Shown here piece by piece: positions 29,956 through 39,763 of a stretch of 64,000 nucleotides of DNA. A program made the translations under genes and the position numbers. Below the pieces are notes generated by a model, which worked only from the letters and a program-made list of their open reading frames with translations, did not search any database and was not told the origin of the DNA. The stretch comes from Oleispira antarctica RB-8 (GTDB taxonomy: Bacteria > Pseudomonadota > Gammaproteobacteria > Pseudomonadales > Oceanobacteraceae). How positions within the stretch are numbered: position 1 is the first letter of the stretch; every line of letters starts with the position of its first letter. The stretch is from NCBI GenBank assembly GCA_000967895.1, contig FO203512.1, positions 4,153,531-4,217,530 on the forward strand, written 5' to 3'.

Positions 29956-32900
29956 CTATGGTACTGTCACATCAGTCAAAACAGTAATAAGAGAATCATT
30001 AGAATCCCACTCACTAGCAATAGTGCCCGCAGTCAAACCAAAAGTATCACTGGAAGCAATACCCCCAGCAGTAGATACCGTAACAGTTAATACTCGTCCA
30101 GTATCATCCAGGTCTGCAGAGCTAGAACCTGTATCGATTGTTGTACCAGAAGTTAAAGTAAACTTGTTGCTTATTTCACCGCCAGTAAGCGTTGTAGCAC
30201 CAGAATTTGCAGTCAAACCTGAAGTAAACAAATCAATTCTATGAGAGAAGCGATACTTAACAGTAAAGCTCGTAGAAGTATTAGTGAGTCCCGTTGTTGT
30301 TGGAGCAACTGATAATTCAAATGTTCCCGCGTCATCACGAATCGCGATACCAGGAATAGGTACTAAACCAGCACCTCCATCCCAGTTAGCCCAAGAAACT
30401 TCACGAGCATCTTCAGTATCTTCAGTAATAATTAAACCATGAGCTCGATCAACAGTATTAATATCGTCATCATGATCAAATAATCCACGATTGAAATATA
30501 ACTCGCTGTCTAAATTGCCAAAAGCAGCACGCTTAATTGTTAGTGTTTTCGCAGCGACTTCTATATTAGTAGAGTCCACATTGAAGCTTAAATCATTACC
30601 ATTACCAGTACCGTCTAATGTAATTGTAGAGTTATCTGGAACTACAATATTCTCATTATAAGTAAGAACGATATTCTCGCCGTTATATACCGCGTTTGTT
30701 AATAATGGTGGCATTAAATCACGTACAACCACGACTGGGTTATTCGCAACGACAGCTGTATTACCGCTCTCATCACTAATCACACCAGAAAAGTCAATTG
30801 TTTTCCCATGGTCTAAGTTAGCAAAATCAATGATATTCGGCACAGAAAAGTTAATTAAATCAGCTGTTACAGCTAAACCTTTGTCATTCAGTACAACATC
30901 ATTTTGAGCAGTCCAACCTGTTAAAACTTGTGCTCCTGAGACTAGCGGTGTACCAGCCAAAGTAACGTCTTCAGATACTGCAATACCCATAGTACGAGCA
31001 CCTACCGACCATGCAGTAAAAGCGGTTGCATCATAACCAGTATATCCAGCCGCCACATCAGTAGCGATATCAACATCTGCGTTATCATCTTCATCTTCAT
31101 CTTGCATCTTGTCTTGTAATGCAACCCAAGTGCTTGCGATTGGAAGTGATACGCCAGTTGATACAGTTTCGCCAGCTTGAGGAGTCAAAAGACGCGGTGT
31201 AATATTTAGAAGAGGTGCACCGATTGTTGCAGCTGTAATTTCAGAAAGTTCACCACCATTACCATAATTAGAACCAACGACAGCACTAGTGTCTTTGCCC
31301 TGTCCATAACTATTTTGAATAATAGTTGTTGGAGCAATTCGGTCCGTTAAAGTAATACTTGATTCGCCATCGATAGAACCAAAATCAGTTAGTGAAGAAA
31401 TAGTAATCGTCTCACCTGGTTCAACACTCTGCAATAGAAGATCAGCGACTCCAGTGAAACCATCAACCAATTCTAATGTAACTTTAGTTGTTCCGTTTGT
31501 TCCTACTGCAACAGTACCGACTACTGAAGATACATCCACAGTTAGTGCTTTAGCAACGCCAAATTCATTAGTCAATACTAATTCATAAGTACTAGATTCG
31601 GTTGTACCATCAATTGAGAATTGTACACGAGCAACATCTACAGCAACTGCCGTAGGTGGACTCGCTATACCAGCATCAGCATAGGTTGCAGCTGCTAAAG
31701 CCTGAATACGCGTTTGAGCTTCAGGCTCATTTAACTGTTCAATATCAGTATCGCCCGCACGTAAAGAACCAGAGTCAACATCTTCAAAAGTAGCATTTAA
31801 CGATTGAAGTATTTCGAAGTCACTAGTACCACCATCGTTAGTAATTTGTGCTAAACCAACAACTTGACCCGCAGATGTAATTGGATCTGAGAACGTTTGT
31901 AATTGTAACTTAACACTGCCTGCTGAAGTTACACCTGAAGCGAATGTATCATAAGCAGGCGTGTCTTCCCCTAGGAATACAGGTGTACCCGCTTGAGCTT
32001 CTAAAGCATTATTAGCAATATCTAAAAAGTCGACTTTGCTTAAATAAATACTAAAAATCTGATTTGGAGCAATAGCGGCTAGCGTAGTAATAGTCAAAGA
32101 ACGACCATCTGCACTTAATGCTGGCGATGACGTACTTGACAATGCATTTCGATCAATGTCGACTTCAGATTTTAATGTTTCGTTGTAAACATAAACTGAG
32201 TTTGCATCAATAATAGCCTGTAAAGGCTCAGAGAAATTAATTGTTAGACCTTGAGTACCATCTAAGTCATCATTTAATAGTCCTGGTGCAGCATTTACGA
32301 CTACCCCACTAACAGATGTAACGAAAGGCTCTACGTCATCAGCAGATGTAATTAAATTAGCTTTAATAGTACCAATATTTTGATTAGTAACTTCAGGTGT
32401 TGTAGAAAACTTAGCTCCGGTTAGTGCTGTAGAACCTGTTACGCCACCCGCTTGTGATGCATAAATCCAACCTTCAATAGCAAGATCATATTCAGCATCG
32501 ACAGGTAAGTTATTAAATACAAAAGCGCCGTTAGCATCCGTTGCTGCTTGATATGAAGAAACACCATAGCTAGTGCCTACGCCTGCGTTCTGTACTTGCT
32601 GTTGCGCTACTGTATTAACACCTAACAATTCCAGACCAATCACAGTATTAGCAACTACTTCACCAGTAGCCGCATTACGTAAAATACCCGTCACTGTTGA
32701 TGACATGGCGGGAACAACTGTAGTGCCAGCAGAAACAGCCAAGCCATCCGTTGTGATGATCGCTAATAAAGAATCTTCAGTATTACCACTTGCACCATTA
32801 ATTGTTTGAACAATTGTAGAAGCTTGTGGGCTTACAGAAACTGTCGCTGATAAATAGTTAGTACCAGTAGTTGAAGAAGCCGGAACGATTGAAACCTGAA

Positions 32901-33246
32901 TAGACGTTGCCGCCGCTGCGCCAGTACCACCAGTAAAACCAGTTACTGGAACATCAGCAATTGCATATGCACCGTTAGTATCTGTTGTAGTAGAAGCGCT
33001 ACCAATGCTAACACGAGCACCAACGACAGGGTTGCCGTTTGTATCTTGAACAAGACCTAAGATTTGAGCAAGAGGTGTTGCCTGATCTGTTACTGAGATG
33101 CGGCTTGCATCTTCCTGTACAGTCGTCGCACTTGAGTTTGTGTTTGATTTATCACCATCAACAAGACAACCTGTTAATAAAGTTGTTGTAGATACAAGCG
33201 CAATAGCAGTTGCTAGTTTCGCCTTATGAAATAATTTGTGTTCCAT
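29956..33246 (-). CDS. Large surface lipoprotein with carboxypeptidase-regulatory-like and Ig-like domains
   Basis: A 1096-residue predicted lipoprotein. The lipobox LLTGC places the lipidated cysteine at C27. Residues ~65-105 (ILGLVQDTNGNPVVGARVSIG with TDTNGAYAIADVP) form a CarboxypepD_reg/SpaA-like beta-domain, and a second one appears near 185-270 (LRNAATGEVVANTVIGLELLG ... DANGAFVFNNLPVDAEYDLAIEG). About 310-420 resembles a Big_5/SbsA Ig-like domain (GLTINFSEPLQAIIDANSVYV). The rest is beta-rich and acidic, T/S/G-biased. It is probably an outer-membrane or surface protein. Together with the following 770-residue gene it interrupts the otherwise conserved gene order. No enzyme motif is seen. 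Confidence 0.7.
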   Translation of the reverse strand: MEHKLFHKAKLATAIALVSTTTLLTGCLVDGDKSNTNSSATTVQEDASRISVTDQATPLAQILGLVQDTNGNPVVGARVSIGSASTTTDTNGAYAIADVPVTGFTGGTGAAAATSIQVSIVPASSTTGTNYLSATVSVSPQASTIVQTINGASGNTEDSLLAIITTDGLAVSAGTTVVPAMSSTVTGILRNAATGEVVANTVIGLELLGVNTVAQQQVQNAGVGTSYGVSSYQAATDANGAFVFNNLPVDAEYDLAIEGWIYASQAGGVTGSTALTGAKFSTTPEVTNQNIGTIKANLITSADDVEPFVTSVSGVVVNAAPGLLNDDLDGTQGLTINFSEPLQAIIDANSVYVYNETLKSEVDIDRNALSSTSSPALSADGRSLTITTLAAIAPNQIFSIYLSKVDFLDIANNALEAQAGTPVFLGEDTPAYDTFASGVTSAGSVKLQLQTFSDPITSAGQVVGLAQITNDGGTSDFEILQSLNATFEDVDSGSLRAGDTDIEQLNEPEAQTRIQALAAATYADAGIASPPTAVAVDVARVQFSIDGTTESSTYELVLTNEFGVAKALTVDVSSVVGTVAVGTNGTTKVTLELVDGFTGVADLLLQSVEPGETITISSLTDFGSIDGESSITLTDRIAPTTIIQNSYGQGKDTSAVVGSNYGNGGELSEITAATIGAPLLNITPRLLTPQAGETVSTGVSLPIASTWVALQDKMQDEDEDDNADVDIATDVAAGYTGYDATAFTAWSVGARTMGIAVSEDVTLAGTPLVSGAQVLTGWTAQNDVVLNDKGLAVTADLINFSVPNIIDFANLDHGKTIDFSGVISDESGNTAVVANNPVVVVRDLMPPLLTNAVYNGENIVLTYNENIVVPDNSTITLDGTGNGNDLSFNVDSTNIEVAAKTLTIKRAAFGNLDSELYFNRGLFDHDDDINTVDRAHGLIITEDTEDAREVSWANWDGGAGLVPIPGIAIRDDAGTFELSVAPTTTGLTNTSTSFTVKYRFSHRIDLFTSGLTANSGATTLTGGEISNKFTLTSGTTIDTGSSSADLDDTGRVLTVTVSTAGGIASSDTFGLTAGTIASEWDSNDSLITVLTDVTVP

Positions 33247-33451
33247 TTAAAAAAACTCCGTAAGCACAGCATAAAATAGCCAGCAATAATGCATGGCAAA
33301 AAATATCTAAGGAGAAATGCAAAAAGTCACCGGACTGATGCATTCCTTGTCTCAGTGTGCGCAGATTGTGCCGAAGTGTTTTTTAAAAAGCGAACAATTA
33401 ACCTAAAACTACGAACATGTTATTAGGTTAATGTTATAAAATTTGAAAAAG

Positions 33452-33470
33452 TTCATATTTATAATGAACA
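33452..33470 (-). terminator. Terminator after sutA
   Basis: A six-base-pair stem (GTTCAT / ATGAAC) with a seven-base AT loop, immediately followed on the minus strand by CTTTTTC. It starts two bases past the sutA stop. Confidence 0.6.
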
Positions 33471-33471
33471 A

Positions 33472-33735
33472 TTAGATAGGACGACTGCCATAATTCGATT
33501 CAGGCTTTTTAGGCGGGTCTGCACGGAAGTTCGCTTCCACCGATGTAATGCCACCACCTTGAGCTAGAAATGCTTCAACTTCAGAAGCTACTTCACTGCG
33601 CTGGCGTTCACGCTCAGCAATAGTAGCGCTATTCGGCATATCATCATTATGGCTATGGTAGCCTTCAGCGTGTACTTTAGGCTTCTCAGCTTTGGCTGTC
33701 GTTGCTTCTGTTTTTTTAGTTTTTTGATCAGACAT
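33472..33735 (-). CDS. sutA: SutA-like RNA polymerase-associated regulator
   Basis: An 87-residue, highly charged, mostly disordered protein. Its C-terminal half matches SutA: ERERQRSEVASEVEAFLAQGGGI, then the near-invariant ADPPKKPESNYGSRPI end. SutA of Pseudomonas aeruginosa binds RNA polymerase and boosts transcription of ribosomal and maintenance genes in slow growth. It also lies beside amtB-glnK there, which supports the call. The N-terminal tail here is Lys/Thr/Ala-rich rather than strongly acidic as in Pseudomonas. A GGGAG ribosome site precedes the ATG. Confidence 0.85.
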   Translation of the reverse strand: MSDQKTKKTEATTAKAEKPKVHAEGYHSHNDDMPNSATIAERERQRSEVASEVEAFLAQGGGITSVEANFRADPPKKPESNYGSRPI

Positions 33736-33864
33736 AATGTCAGCTCCCTATAATTATTAATCTATGTCCCGTGTCACCTGACATAAGGTTGTCAATATTT
33801 ATAGTTCAGTTTGACGATTTAGCCAGCTGAAATGCATATATTTTACAATTTAATCGTCTAACGG

Positions 33865-34168
33865 CTAGCAATTTTTCTGTATAATTTTCTCATATTCTTC
33901 AATGGTTTTAGTACGCTGCTCTTCTGAATAATAAATACGCTCACCCTGTTCATCCAAGCGATACAGAGCACTTCTGCGGCTTCAAGGTCCCACCACCGCC
34001 ATAAGAATTACGTTGAGTATCAACGTTCACCTTTTCTATTTTACTATCTAACGGCCGATCAGAAAATTGGATTCTTCCATGCTCATCAACCCAGCGATTA
34101 ATTTCAGCATGAGCTGTGGATAAAAAATAGACAAATAAGAACAAAGGAAAATAGGCTTTTGTTTGCAT
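33865..34168 (-). pseudogene. DUF4124 secreted protein with a frameshift
   Basis: The first part (from 34168) encodes a signal peptide, FPLFLFVYFLSTAHA, and the DUF4124 signature INRWVDEHGRIQFSDRP, but that frame stops at 33950 after 72 residues. The plus-one frame then carries a coherent continuation, SALYRLDEQGERIYYSEEQR and TKTIEEYEKIIQKNC, ending at a TAG at 33865-33867. The two join if one base is removed near 33972-33976 (the TTGAAG stretch), giving a protein of about 100 residues. Either a recent inactivating mutation or a sequencing error explains it. DUF4124 proteins are small periplasmic proteins of unknown role. Confidence 0.75.
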
Positions 34169-34239
34169 GGAAAAAAGCGCGTCCGTAAACAGGTACTGGG
34201 ATTAAATCTTGAGCGAAGAATACCATTTGTTTCAGCCAT

Positions 34240-34275
34240 AAAAAAACCGCAATCATTGCTGATCGCGGTTTTTCA
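34240..34275. terminator. Bidirectional terminator after amtB
   Basis: Stem AAAAACCGC-A-ATC pairs with GAT-C-GCGGTTTTT (one mismatch) around a six-base loop, with A/T runs on both sides. It lies 27 bases past the amtB stop. Confidence 0.85.
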
Positions 34276-34301
34276 TCATTCGAGATTCTAACTAATCAAA
34301 C

Positions 34302-35570
34302 TTATTTATTAGAAAACTCAGGGTAGGCTTCCATACCACACTCAGCAATATCAACACCTTCGTATTCTTCTTCTTCAGTAACACGAATACCCATAACAGC
34401 TTTCAGTACCATCCAAGTGATGAATGAAGCACCGAATACCCAAACAAAGATTGTTAAAGCACCGACTGCCTGACCAATAAAAGTTGCACCGTCATTAGTG
34501 AAAGGAACAACCAACAGACCAAACAAACCAACAACACCGTGTACAGAGATTGCACCAACAGGATCATCAAGTTTTAGCTTATCCAAAGTAAGGATAGCGG
34601 CTACAACGATCAGACCACCGATAAGACCAATGATTGTTGCTTCAAGAGGTGTTGGAGTAGAAGGCTCAGCAGTAATCGCTACAAGACCTGCTAATGCACC
34701 GTTAAGGGCCATGGTTAGATCCGCTTTCTTAAACAAGATGCGAGCGAATAATAAAGCACCAATCAAACCACCCGCAGCCGCTGCGTTAGTATTCATGAAA
34801 ACAACCGCAACAGAGTGAGCGCTTGAGATATCACCTAATTTAAGTACAGAACCACCGTTGAAACCGAACCAACCCATCCAAAGGATGAATGTGCCCAACG
34901 TTGCCATTGGCAAGTTAGCACCAGGAATCGCATTGATCTCGCCGTTTTTACCGTACTTACCTTTACGAGCACCTAATAAGATCACGCCTGCAAGTGCCGC
35001 AGTAGCGCCCGCTAAGTGAACAATACCCGAACCTGCAAAGTCAGAGAAACCGAAGTCATCACCTAAAGAGTACATACCGAATACAGACTGGCCGCCCCAA
35101 GTCCAAGAACCTTCCATTGGATAGATGAAACCTGTCATCACAACAGCAAATGCTAAGAAAGCCCAAAGCTTCATACGCTCAGCAACTGCACCCGACACAA
35201 TCGACATCGCCGTTGCTACAAACACAACCTGAAAGAAGAAATCAGAAGCGCCTGAATAGATTGAACCACCGTTAAAGCCGTCTTCACGAGCAGCAAAATC
35301 TGCTAACACCGCTGCCGAATCAACTTCAGTAATTCCAGAAAGGAAAAGACCGCCGTCATACATAATTGCATAACCGCAGACAAGATACATCGTACAAGAG
35401 ATCGCAAACAAGGCGACGTTTTTGGTAAGAATTTCTGTGGTATTTTTAGAACGAACAAGGCCCGCTTCTAACATGGCGAAACCTGCCGCCATCCACATAA
35501 CTAACGCACCGCACACCAAGAAATAAAAGGTGTCCATTGCATACTGCAACTCAAAAATTTGGTTTTCCAT
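34302..35570 (-). CDS. amtB: Ammonium transporter AmtB
   Basis: An inner-membrane ammonium channel of 422 residues with about 11 hydrophobic segments. Family motifs include the opening DTFYFLVCGALVMWMAAGFAMLEAGLVRSKN, DFAGSGIVHLAGATAALAGVILLGARKGKYG and FNGGSV. There is no cleavable signal peptide beyond the first span. It follows glnK by 119 bases on the same strand; GlnK plugs the AmtB pore under nitrogen excess. It should be co-transcribed with glnK from the sigma-54 promoter ahead of the TorF-like gene, perhaps also from a nearer one. Confidence 0.97.
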   Translation of the reverse strand: MENQIFELQYAMDTFYFLVCGALVMWMAAGFAMLEAGLVRSKNTTEILTKNVALFAISCTMYLVCGYAIMYDGGLFLSGITEVDSAAVLADFAAREDGFNGGSIYSGASDFFFQVVFVATAMSIVSGAVAERMKLWAFLAFAVVMTGFIYPMEGSWTWGGQSVFGMYSLGDDFGFSDFAGSGIVHLAGATAALAGVILLGARKGKYGKNGEINAIPGANLPMATLGTFILWMGWFGFNGGSVLKLGDISSAHSVAVVFMNTNAAAAGGLIGALLFARILFKKADLTMALNGALAGLVAITAEPSTPTPLEATIIGLIGGLIVVAAILTLDKLKLDDPVGAISVHGVVGLFGLLVVPFTNDGATFIGQAVGALTIFVWVFGASFITWMVLKAVMGIRVTEEEEYEGVDIAECGMEAYPEFSNK

Positions 35571-35689
35571 GGAAAGCCCTCCGCATTAGGCTTAACAATG
35601 AATCAGACAATCTGATTCAAAATGATATTTGTGTTCTTTTTATCTATTCTACTGATGCTCTAGGAGATCAGCGAAAACACATAAAAAGA

Positions 35690-36040
<351 letters not shown>

Positions 36041-36065
36041 TTAAGATTAAAAAAATTGGGGAATA

Positions 36066-36088
36066 GAGCCCTTGCGGAGGCAAGGGCT
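36066..36088 (-). terminator. Hairpin between the TorF-like gene and glnK
   Basis: A perfect nine-base-pair stem (AGCCCTTGC / GCAAGGGCT) with a short loop, 14 bases past the TorF-like stop. On the minus strand it is followed by CTATTCCCCAATTTTTTT, a displaced T-run. It may be a leaky terminator that sets the ratio of outer-membrane protein to glnK-amtB message. Confidence 0.7.
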
Positions 36089-36101
36089 TATTGTATGTTA
36101 T

Positions 36102-36779
36102 TTATAGTTCAATAGGCAGGCTATAAGTTACAACAACTTTAGGGCTGCGATCTGGACCATTTTCATCTTCATCTAAGTCAGAACTAACAACCTGGCTAAG
36201 CGTAAAAGAAACGTTATCGTTGTATGCATAAGATAGATCTAAGTGAGAATAATCTTTATCTTCAGTATCACTAAAAGTAGTCATGCCGTAAGTAGCACTG
36301 AACTTATCAACGCCATAACCTAAAGTTGTGTAGACGTAGTCAGTAGCTTCATCTTCGTCTTGGTCAATGTTGTAATAAACGCCTAAGCTCGCGCCTTTAA
36401 AAGCAGCAGAAGCAACGATTTCATGTAGATCAGCAATATCATCACCTTCAGCACCTGGGTAGATGTAAGACCAGTAGCTAACATCTAACGCCAAATCACC
36501 TGTTTCCATGCCGTAACCAACAAATAGGTCATATTCTTGTCCGGCAGATGTATCACCTGATGAAGTCCAAACACCTGCATATGCGCCAGAAGCACTTACT
36601 GTTAAGTCACCCGAGATAGCTGGAACACCTTGAGCACCCAGATCTTGTCCACGCCATAAGTACATATTAGAAACGGCAGCAGAAGCGGCAACTTCAACTT
36701 CAGCTTGAGAAGTAGTTGTTGCAACCAGACCTGCAGTCATTGCAGTTGCTAAAGCGATTGCTTGAGATAATTTAGTCAT
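36102..36779 (-). CDS. TorF-family putative outer-membrane porin
   Basis: A 225-residue outer-membrane beta-barrel candidate of the TorF/TIGR02001 family. Residues 1-26 are a signal peptide (cleavage near SQA). The mature part starts with the family signature SAAVSNMYLWRGQDLGAQGVPAISGDLTVS and continues as alternating beta-strands with acidic turns to the end LPIEL. Members are commonly found beside glnK-amtB, as here, and are thought to take part in nitrogen-related uptake; the cargo is unknown. A sigma-54 promoter with a possible NtrC site lies upstream. Confidence 0.88.
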   Translation of the reverse strand: MTKLSQAIALATAMTAGLVATTTSQAEVEVAASAAVSNMYLWRGQDLGAQGVPAISGDLTVSASGAYAGVWTSSGDTSAGQEYDLFVGYGMETGDLALDVSYWSYIYPGAEGDDIADLHEIVASAAFKGASLGVYYNIDQDEDEATDYVYTTLGYGVDKFSATYGMTTFSDTEDKDYSHLDLSYAYNDNVSFTLSQVVSSDLDEDENGPDRSPKVVVTYSLPIEL

Positions 36780-36862
36780 TAGGACTTTCCTTCTTTAGTT
36801 TTAAGTTACTGTCTCGTCACCGATTTGGTGACGCACTATCTTTAATTAAGTAATTGTCTTAT

Positions 36863-36878
36863 TGCAGGGGGCATGCCA
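36863..36878 (-). promoter_or_regulatory. Sigma-54 promoter of torF-glnK-amtB
   Basis: Minus-strand sequence TGGCATGCCCCCTGCA fits the -24/-12 consensus (TGGCACGN4TTGCW) with the required GG-N10-GC spacing. The predicted transcript start is about 70 bases before the TorF-like start codon. Confidence 0.85.
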
Positions 36879-37004
36879 ACTTTTAAAAAGTCAGTGTTTT
36901 CAAGGGTTTAACAGAGAACTAATGAAATATTGCTAATTTTTTATTAGAAAATAGTACTCCGCCGCTGAGCCTGGCTCTTTTATGGTGCGCACAAATAATA
37001 AAGG

Positions 37005-37021
37005 CGCACCAATGTGGCACG
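37005..37021. promoter_or_regulatory. Possible NtrC enhancer for torF-glnK-amtB
   Basis: CGCACC-N5-GGCACG resembles the NtrC palindrome TGCACC-N5-GGTGCA (five of six matches in one half, three in the other) and lies 127 bases upstream of the sigma-54 element. A further GGTGCGCAC half-site is at 36985. The same stretch is also a weak stem that could act as an urtE terminator. Confidence 0.5.
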
Positions 37022-37064
37022 CCTTCTAATAACACAACTTTATTTTTATATTTCAATTACTACC

Positions 37065-37763
37065 TTAAATAGCGAGTAGTTCTTTTGCTTGTTCTGACGT
37101 CGCTAATTCATCACCCGAACCCGTTGCAACAACACGGCCACGCTCAAGAATAATAAATTCGTCTGCTAACTCTGCCGCGAACTCTAAATACTGTTCAACC
37201 AATACAATCGCCATTTCACCGCGATCACGCAGCAGCTCAATGACCTTACCAATATCTTTAATAACCGACGGCTGAATTCCTTCTGTGGGCTCATCCAGAA
37301 TCAACATCTTGGGCCGCAGCAATAAAGCACGGGCAATCGCCAACTGCTGTTGCTGACCACCGGATAAATCACCACCACGGCGCTTTAGCATTTTTTGCAA
37401 AACAGGAAATAGCGCAAAAATTTCTGGATCGATTTTACGCTGGCTTTTAGGCAAAGCCGAAAACGCTGTTTCCAAATTTTCTTCAACGGTGAGCTGAGAA
37501 AAAATATCTCGGCCCTGAGGAACGTACGCAATACCCTGGCGAGCACGATCAAACGGCGCCTGGCCGTTGATATCTTTACCCATCCATTCGATCTGACCTT
37601 TACCCGCAGACAAGTGCCCCGACAATGCTTTCATCAAGGTCGTTTTACCCACCCCGTTACGGCCAAGCACACACGTTACCTTGCCAATTTCAGCATCCAT
37701 CGACACATCATATAACGCTTGGCTAGCACCGTAAGACACATCCACATTTTTAACTTTCAACAT
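37065..37763 (-). CDS. urtE: Urea ABC transporter ATPase UrtE
   Basis: The second ATPase of the urea importer, of the LivF type (232 aa). Walker A is GRNGVGKTTLMK near residue 34, the signature LSGGQQQQLAIARAL near 135 and Walker B LILDEPTEGIQPS. The EGIQPSVI wording is characteristic of UrtE. It is last in the urtABCDE unit and begins two bases after urtD. Confidence 0.95.
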   Translation of the reverse strand: MLKVKNVDVSYGASQALYDVSMDAEIGKVTCVLGRNGVGKTTLMKALSGHLSAGKGQIEWMGKDINGQAPFDRARQGIAYVPQGRDIFSQLTVEENLETAFSALPKSQRKIDPEIFALFPVLQKMLKRRGGDLSGGQQQQLAIARALLLRPKMLILDEPTEGIQPSVIKDIGKVIELLRDRGEMAIVLVEQYLEFAAELADEFIILERGRVVATGSGDELATSEQAKELLAI

Positions 37764-37765
37764 AA

Positions 37766-38563
37766 TTAGCGCCCCAGATATTTTTCAATAACGTCTTCGT
37801 TAGCTTTTACTTCTTGCAAAGTACCTTCTGCTAAAACACTGCCTTCATTTAAAACCGTCACCTTACATCCCAAGGCTTCAATAAAATCCATATCGTGTTC
37901 AACCACCATTAACGAATGTGTTTTCGCTAACGTTTTAAATAACTCTGCGGTTTTCATTGTTTCTTCGTCAGTCATACCGGCTGCGGGTTCATCAATTAAT
38001 AACAACTCAGGCTCTTGTCCTAACAACATTCCAATCTCTAGCCACTGCTTTTGACCGTGTGATAAATTGCCCGCCAGATCATTTGCTTTATCCGACATAT
38101 CAATTAAATGTAGAATCTCATCCAGCTTAAGTTTTTGCTCTTGGCTTAATTTATGAAATAAAGATTGCCAAAGTGTGCGGCCACCTTTTAAGGACATTTC
38201 TAAGTTTTCAAATATCGTTAAGCTTTCAATCACACTAGGCTTTTGAAATTTACGTCCAACGCCTAAATTGGCAACCGCCGCTTCGTCATATTGAGTGAGA
38301 TCATAATCAGTATTTGTGTTCTTAGCTTGATTGGCTGAGGAGCTAAATCTAATCGTTCCTTCATCAGGACGTGTTTTACCGGTGATTACATCCATCATGG
38401 TGGTTTTACCCGCCCCGTTCGGACCAATAATGGCGCGCATTTCACCCTTCTCTATCGTCATAGAAAGATTGTTTAACGCTTTAAAACCATCAAAGCTAAC
38501 CGTCACACCATCCATATAAAGAACCGGAGAATTGTCGATGTGTTTAGTATTTATACTGCTCAT
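37766..38563 (-). CDS. urtD: Urea ABC transporter ATPase UrtD
   Basis: The LivG-type ATPase of the urea importer (265 aa). Walker A is GPNGAGKTTMMDVITGKTRPDEG, the signature LSHGQKQWLEIGMLL (the SHGQKQWLEIGM form typical of UrtD) and Walker B LLLIDEPAAGMTDEE. A short acidic insert separates the first beta-sheet from VGRKFQKPSV. A strong AAAGGAG ribosome site precedes the ATG, and its start overlaps the urtC stop (ATGA). Confidence 0.95.
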   Translation of the reverse strand: MSSINTKHIDNSPVLYMDGVTVSFDGFKALNNLSMTIEKGEMRAIIGPNGAGKTTMMDVITGKTRPDEGTIRFSSSANQAKNTNTDYDLTQYDEAAVANLGVGRKFQKPSVIESLTIFENLEMSLKGGRTLWQSLFHKLSQEQKLKLDEILHLIDMSDKANDLAGNLSHGQKQWLEIGMLLGQEPELLLIDEPAAGMTDEETMKTAELFKTLAKTHSLMVVEHDMDFIEALGCKVTVLNEGSVLAEGTLQEVKANEDVIEKYLGR

Positions 38564-39753
38564 ACTTTTTCTCCTTTAAGTACATTATCTTTACCAGAGC
38601 CTGACTTTTTTTCTGCCCACTTGTTAGATAACTTTTCAGAAACCTGCATCCATAAACCAACAATGCCTTTTGGCAAATATAACGTGCTTAATACGAACAG
38701 ACCGCCCAGTAAGAACAACCAAATTTCAGCAAACGCACCGGTAAAATATGTCTTTGCATAGTTGACTAAAATAGCGCCAATCACAGCACCAAACAGCGTA
38801 CCGCGCCCTCCAACCGCAACCCATATAATCATCTCGATAGATAATAGAGGAGCAAACTCACCAGGATTAATAATGCCAACTTGCGGAACATAAAGCGCAC
38901 CGGCAATACCAGCCAACATAGCCGAAACGACAAAAACAAATAATTTGAAGTACTCAACGCGATAACCTAAAAATCGTGCACGAGTTTCACTATCACGAAT
39001 AGCAATCAGTACTCGGCCCAACTTAGAGGTCACAATAAAACGACTAATCAAATAGCCTAGAATCAAGGCTAATGCCGAACAGAAAAATAATCCTGCCCGA
39101 GTTGTATCCGCCTGCAAATCAAACCCTAAAATATCTTTAAAATCGGTTAAGCCATTATTGCCACCAAACCCCATATCATTACGAAAGAAAGCCAGCATCA
39201 GTGCGTAGGTTAATGCCTGGGTAATAATCGAAAGATAAACACCCGTTACCCGAGAACGAAAAGCCAAAGCGCCAAAGACAAACGCTAATATTCCTGGCGC
39301 TAATAAGACCATCGCCATAGAAAAACTAAAGCTCTCAAAACCCAGCCAATACCAAGGCAGTTCTTGCCAATTTAAAAAGACCATAAAATCAGGAACGTCT
39401 GGATTGCCATATACCCCACGATCGCCAATTTGCAGCATCAAGTACATGCCCATGGCATAACCCCCTAATGCAAAGAAAGCACCATGCCCCAAACTTAAAA
39501 TCCCGCAATAACCCCAAATTAAATCAACCGATACCGCGAGCAAGGCATAGCATAAATATTTACCCAACAAGGTCATGGTATACGTCGACACATGAAAGAT
39601 AGAACTTTCTGGCATGAATAAATTTAATGCCGGTACTAAAATTGCCAACGCAGCGAGTACCGCTAATAAACGACGGCCACCTTTGTCGTTCATTAATAGG
39701 GTCGTTAGAGGGCCTAATTTTTTATTCGAACTATTGCTTATTAAATTCGTCAT
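38560..39753 (-). CDS. urtC: Urea ABC transporter permease UrtC
   Basis: The LivM-type membrane permease (397 aa, about ten hydrophobic segments). Motifs include DLIWGYCGILSLGHGAFFALGGYAMGMYL and the coupling-region VAVGGRGTLFGAVIGAILVNYAKTYF. I start it at the ATG at 39753, with AAGGAG seven bases upstream and 10 bases after the urtB stop; a start ten codons earlier would overlap urtB. It ends overlapping urtD by four bases. Confidence 0.95.
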   Translation of the reverse strand: MTNLISNSSNKKLGPLTTLLMNDKGGRRLLAVLAALAILVPALNLFMPESSIFHVSTYTMTLLGKYLCYALLAVSVDLIWGYCGILSLGHGAFFALGGYAMGMYLMLQIGDRGVYGNPDVPDFMVFLNWQELPWYWLGFESFSFSMAMVLLAPGILAFVFGALAFRSRVTGVYLSIITQALTYALMLAFFRNDMGFGGNNGLTDFKDILGFDLQADTTRAGLFFCSALALILGYLISRFIVTSKLGRVLIAIRDSETRARFLGYRVEYFKLFVFVVSAMLAGIAGALYVPQVGIINPGEFAPLLSIEMIIWVAVGGRGTLFGAVIGAILVNYAKTYFTGAFAEIWLFLLGGLFVLSTLYLPKGIVGLWMQVSEKLSNKWAEKKSGSGKDNVLKGEKV

Positions 39754-39763
39754 ATTGCTCTCC

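Noticed and set aside
34048-34239. 63-codon minus-strand ORF near the DUF4124 gene
   Set aside because: It is an out-of-frame reading over the DUF4124 start and the terminator; the other frames show the real domain.
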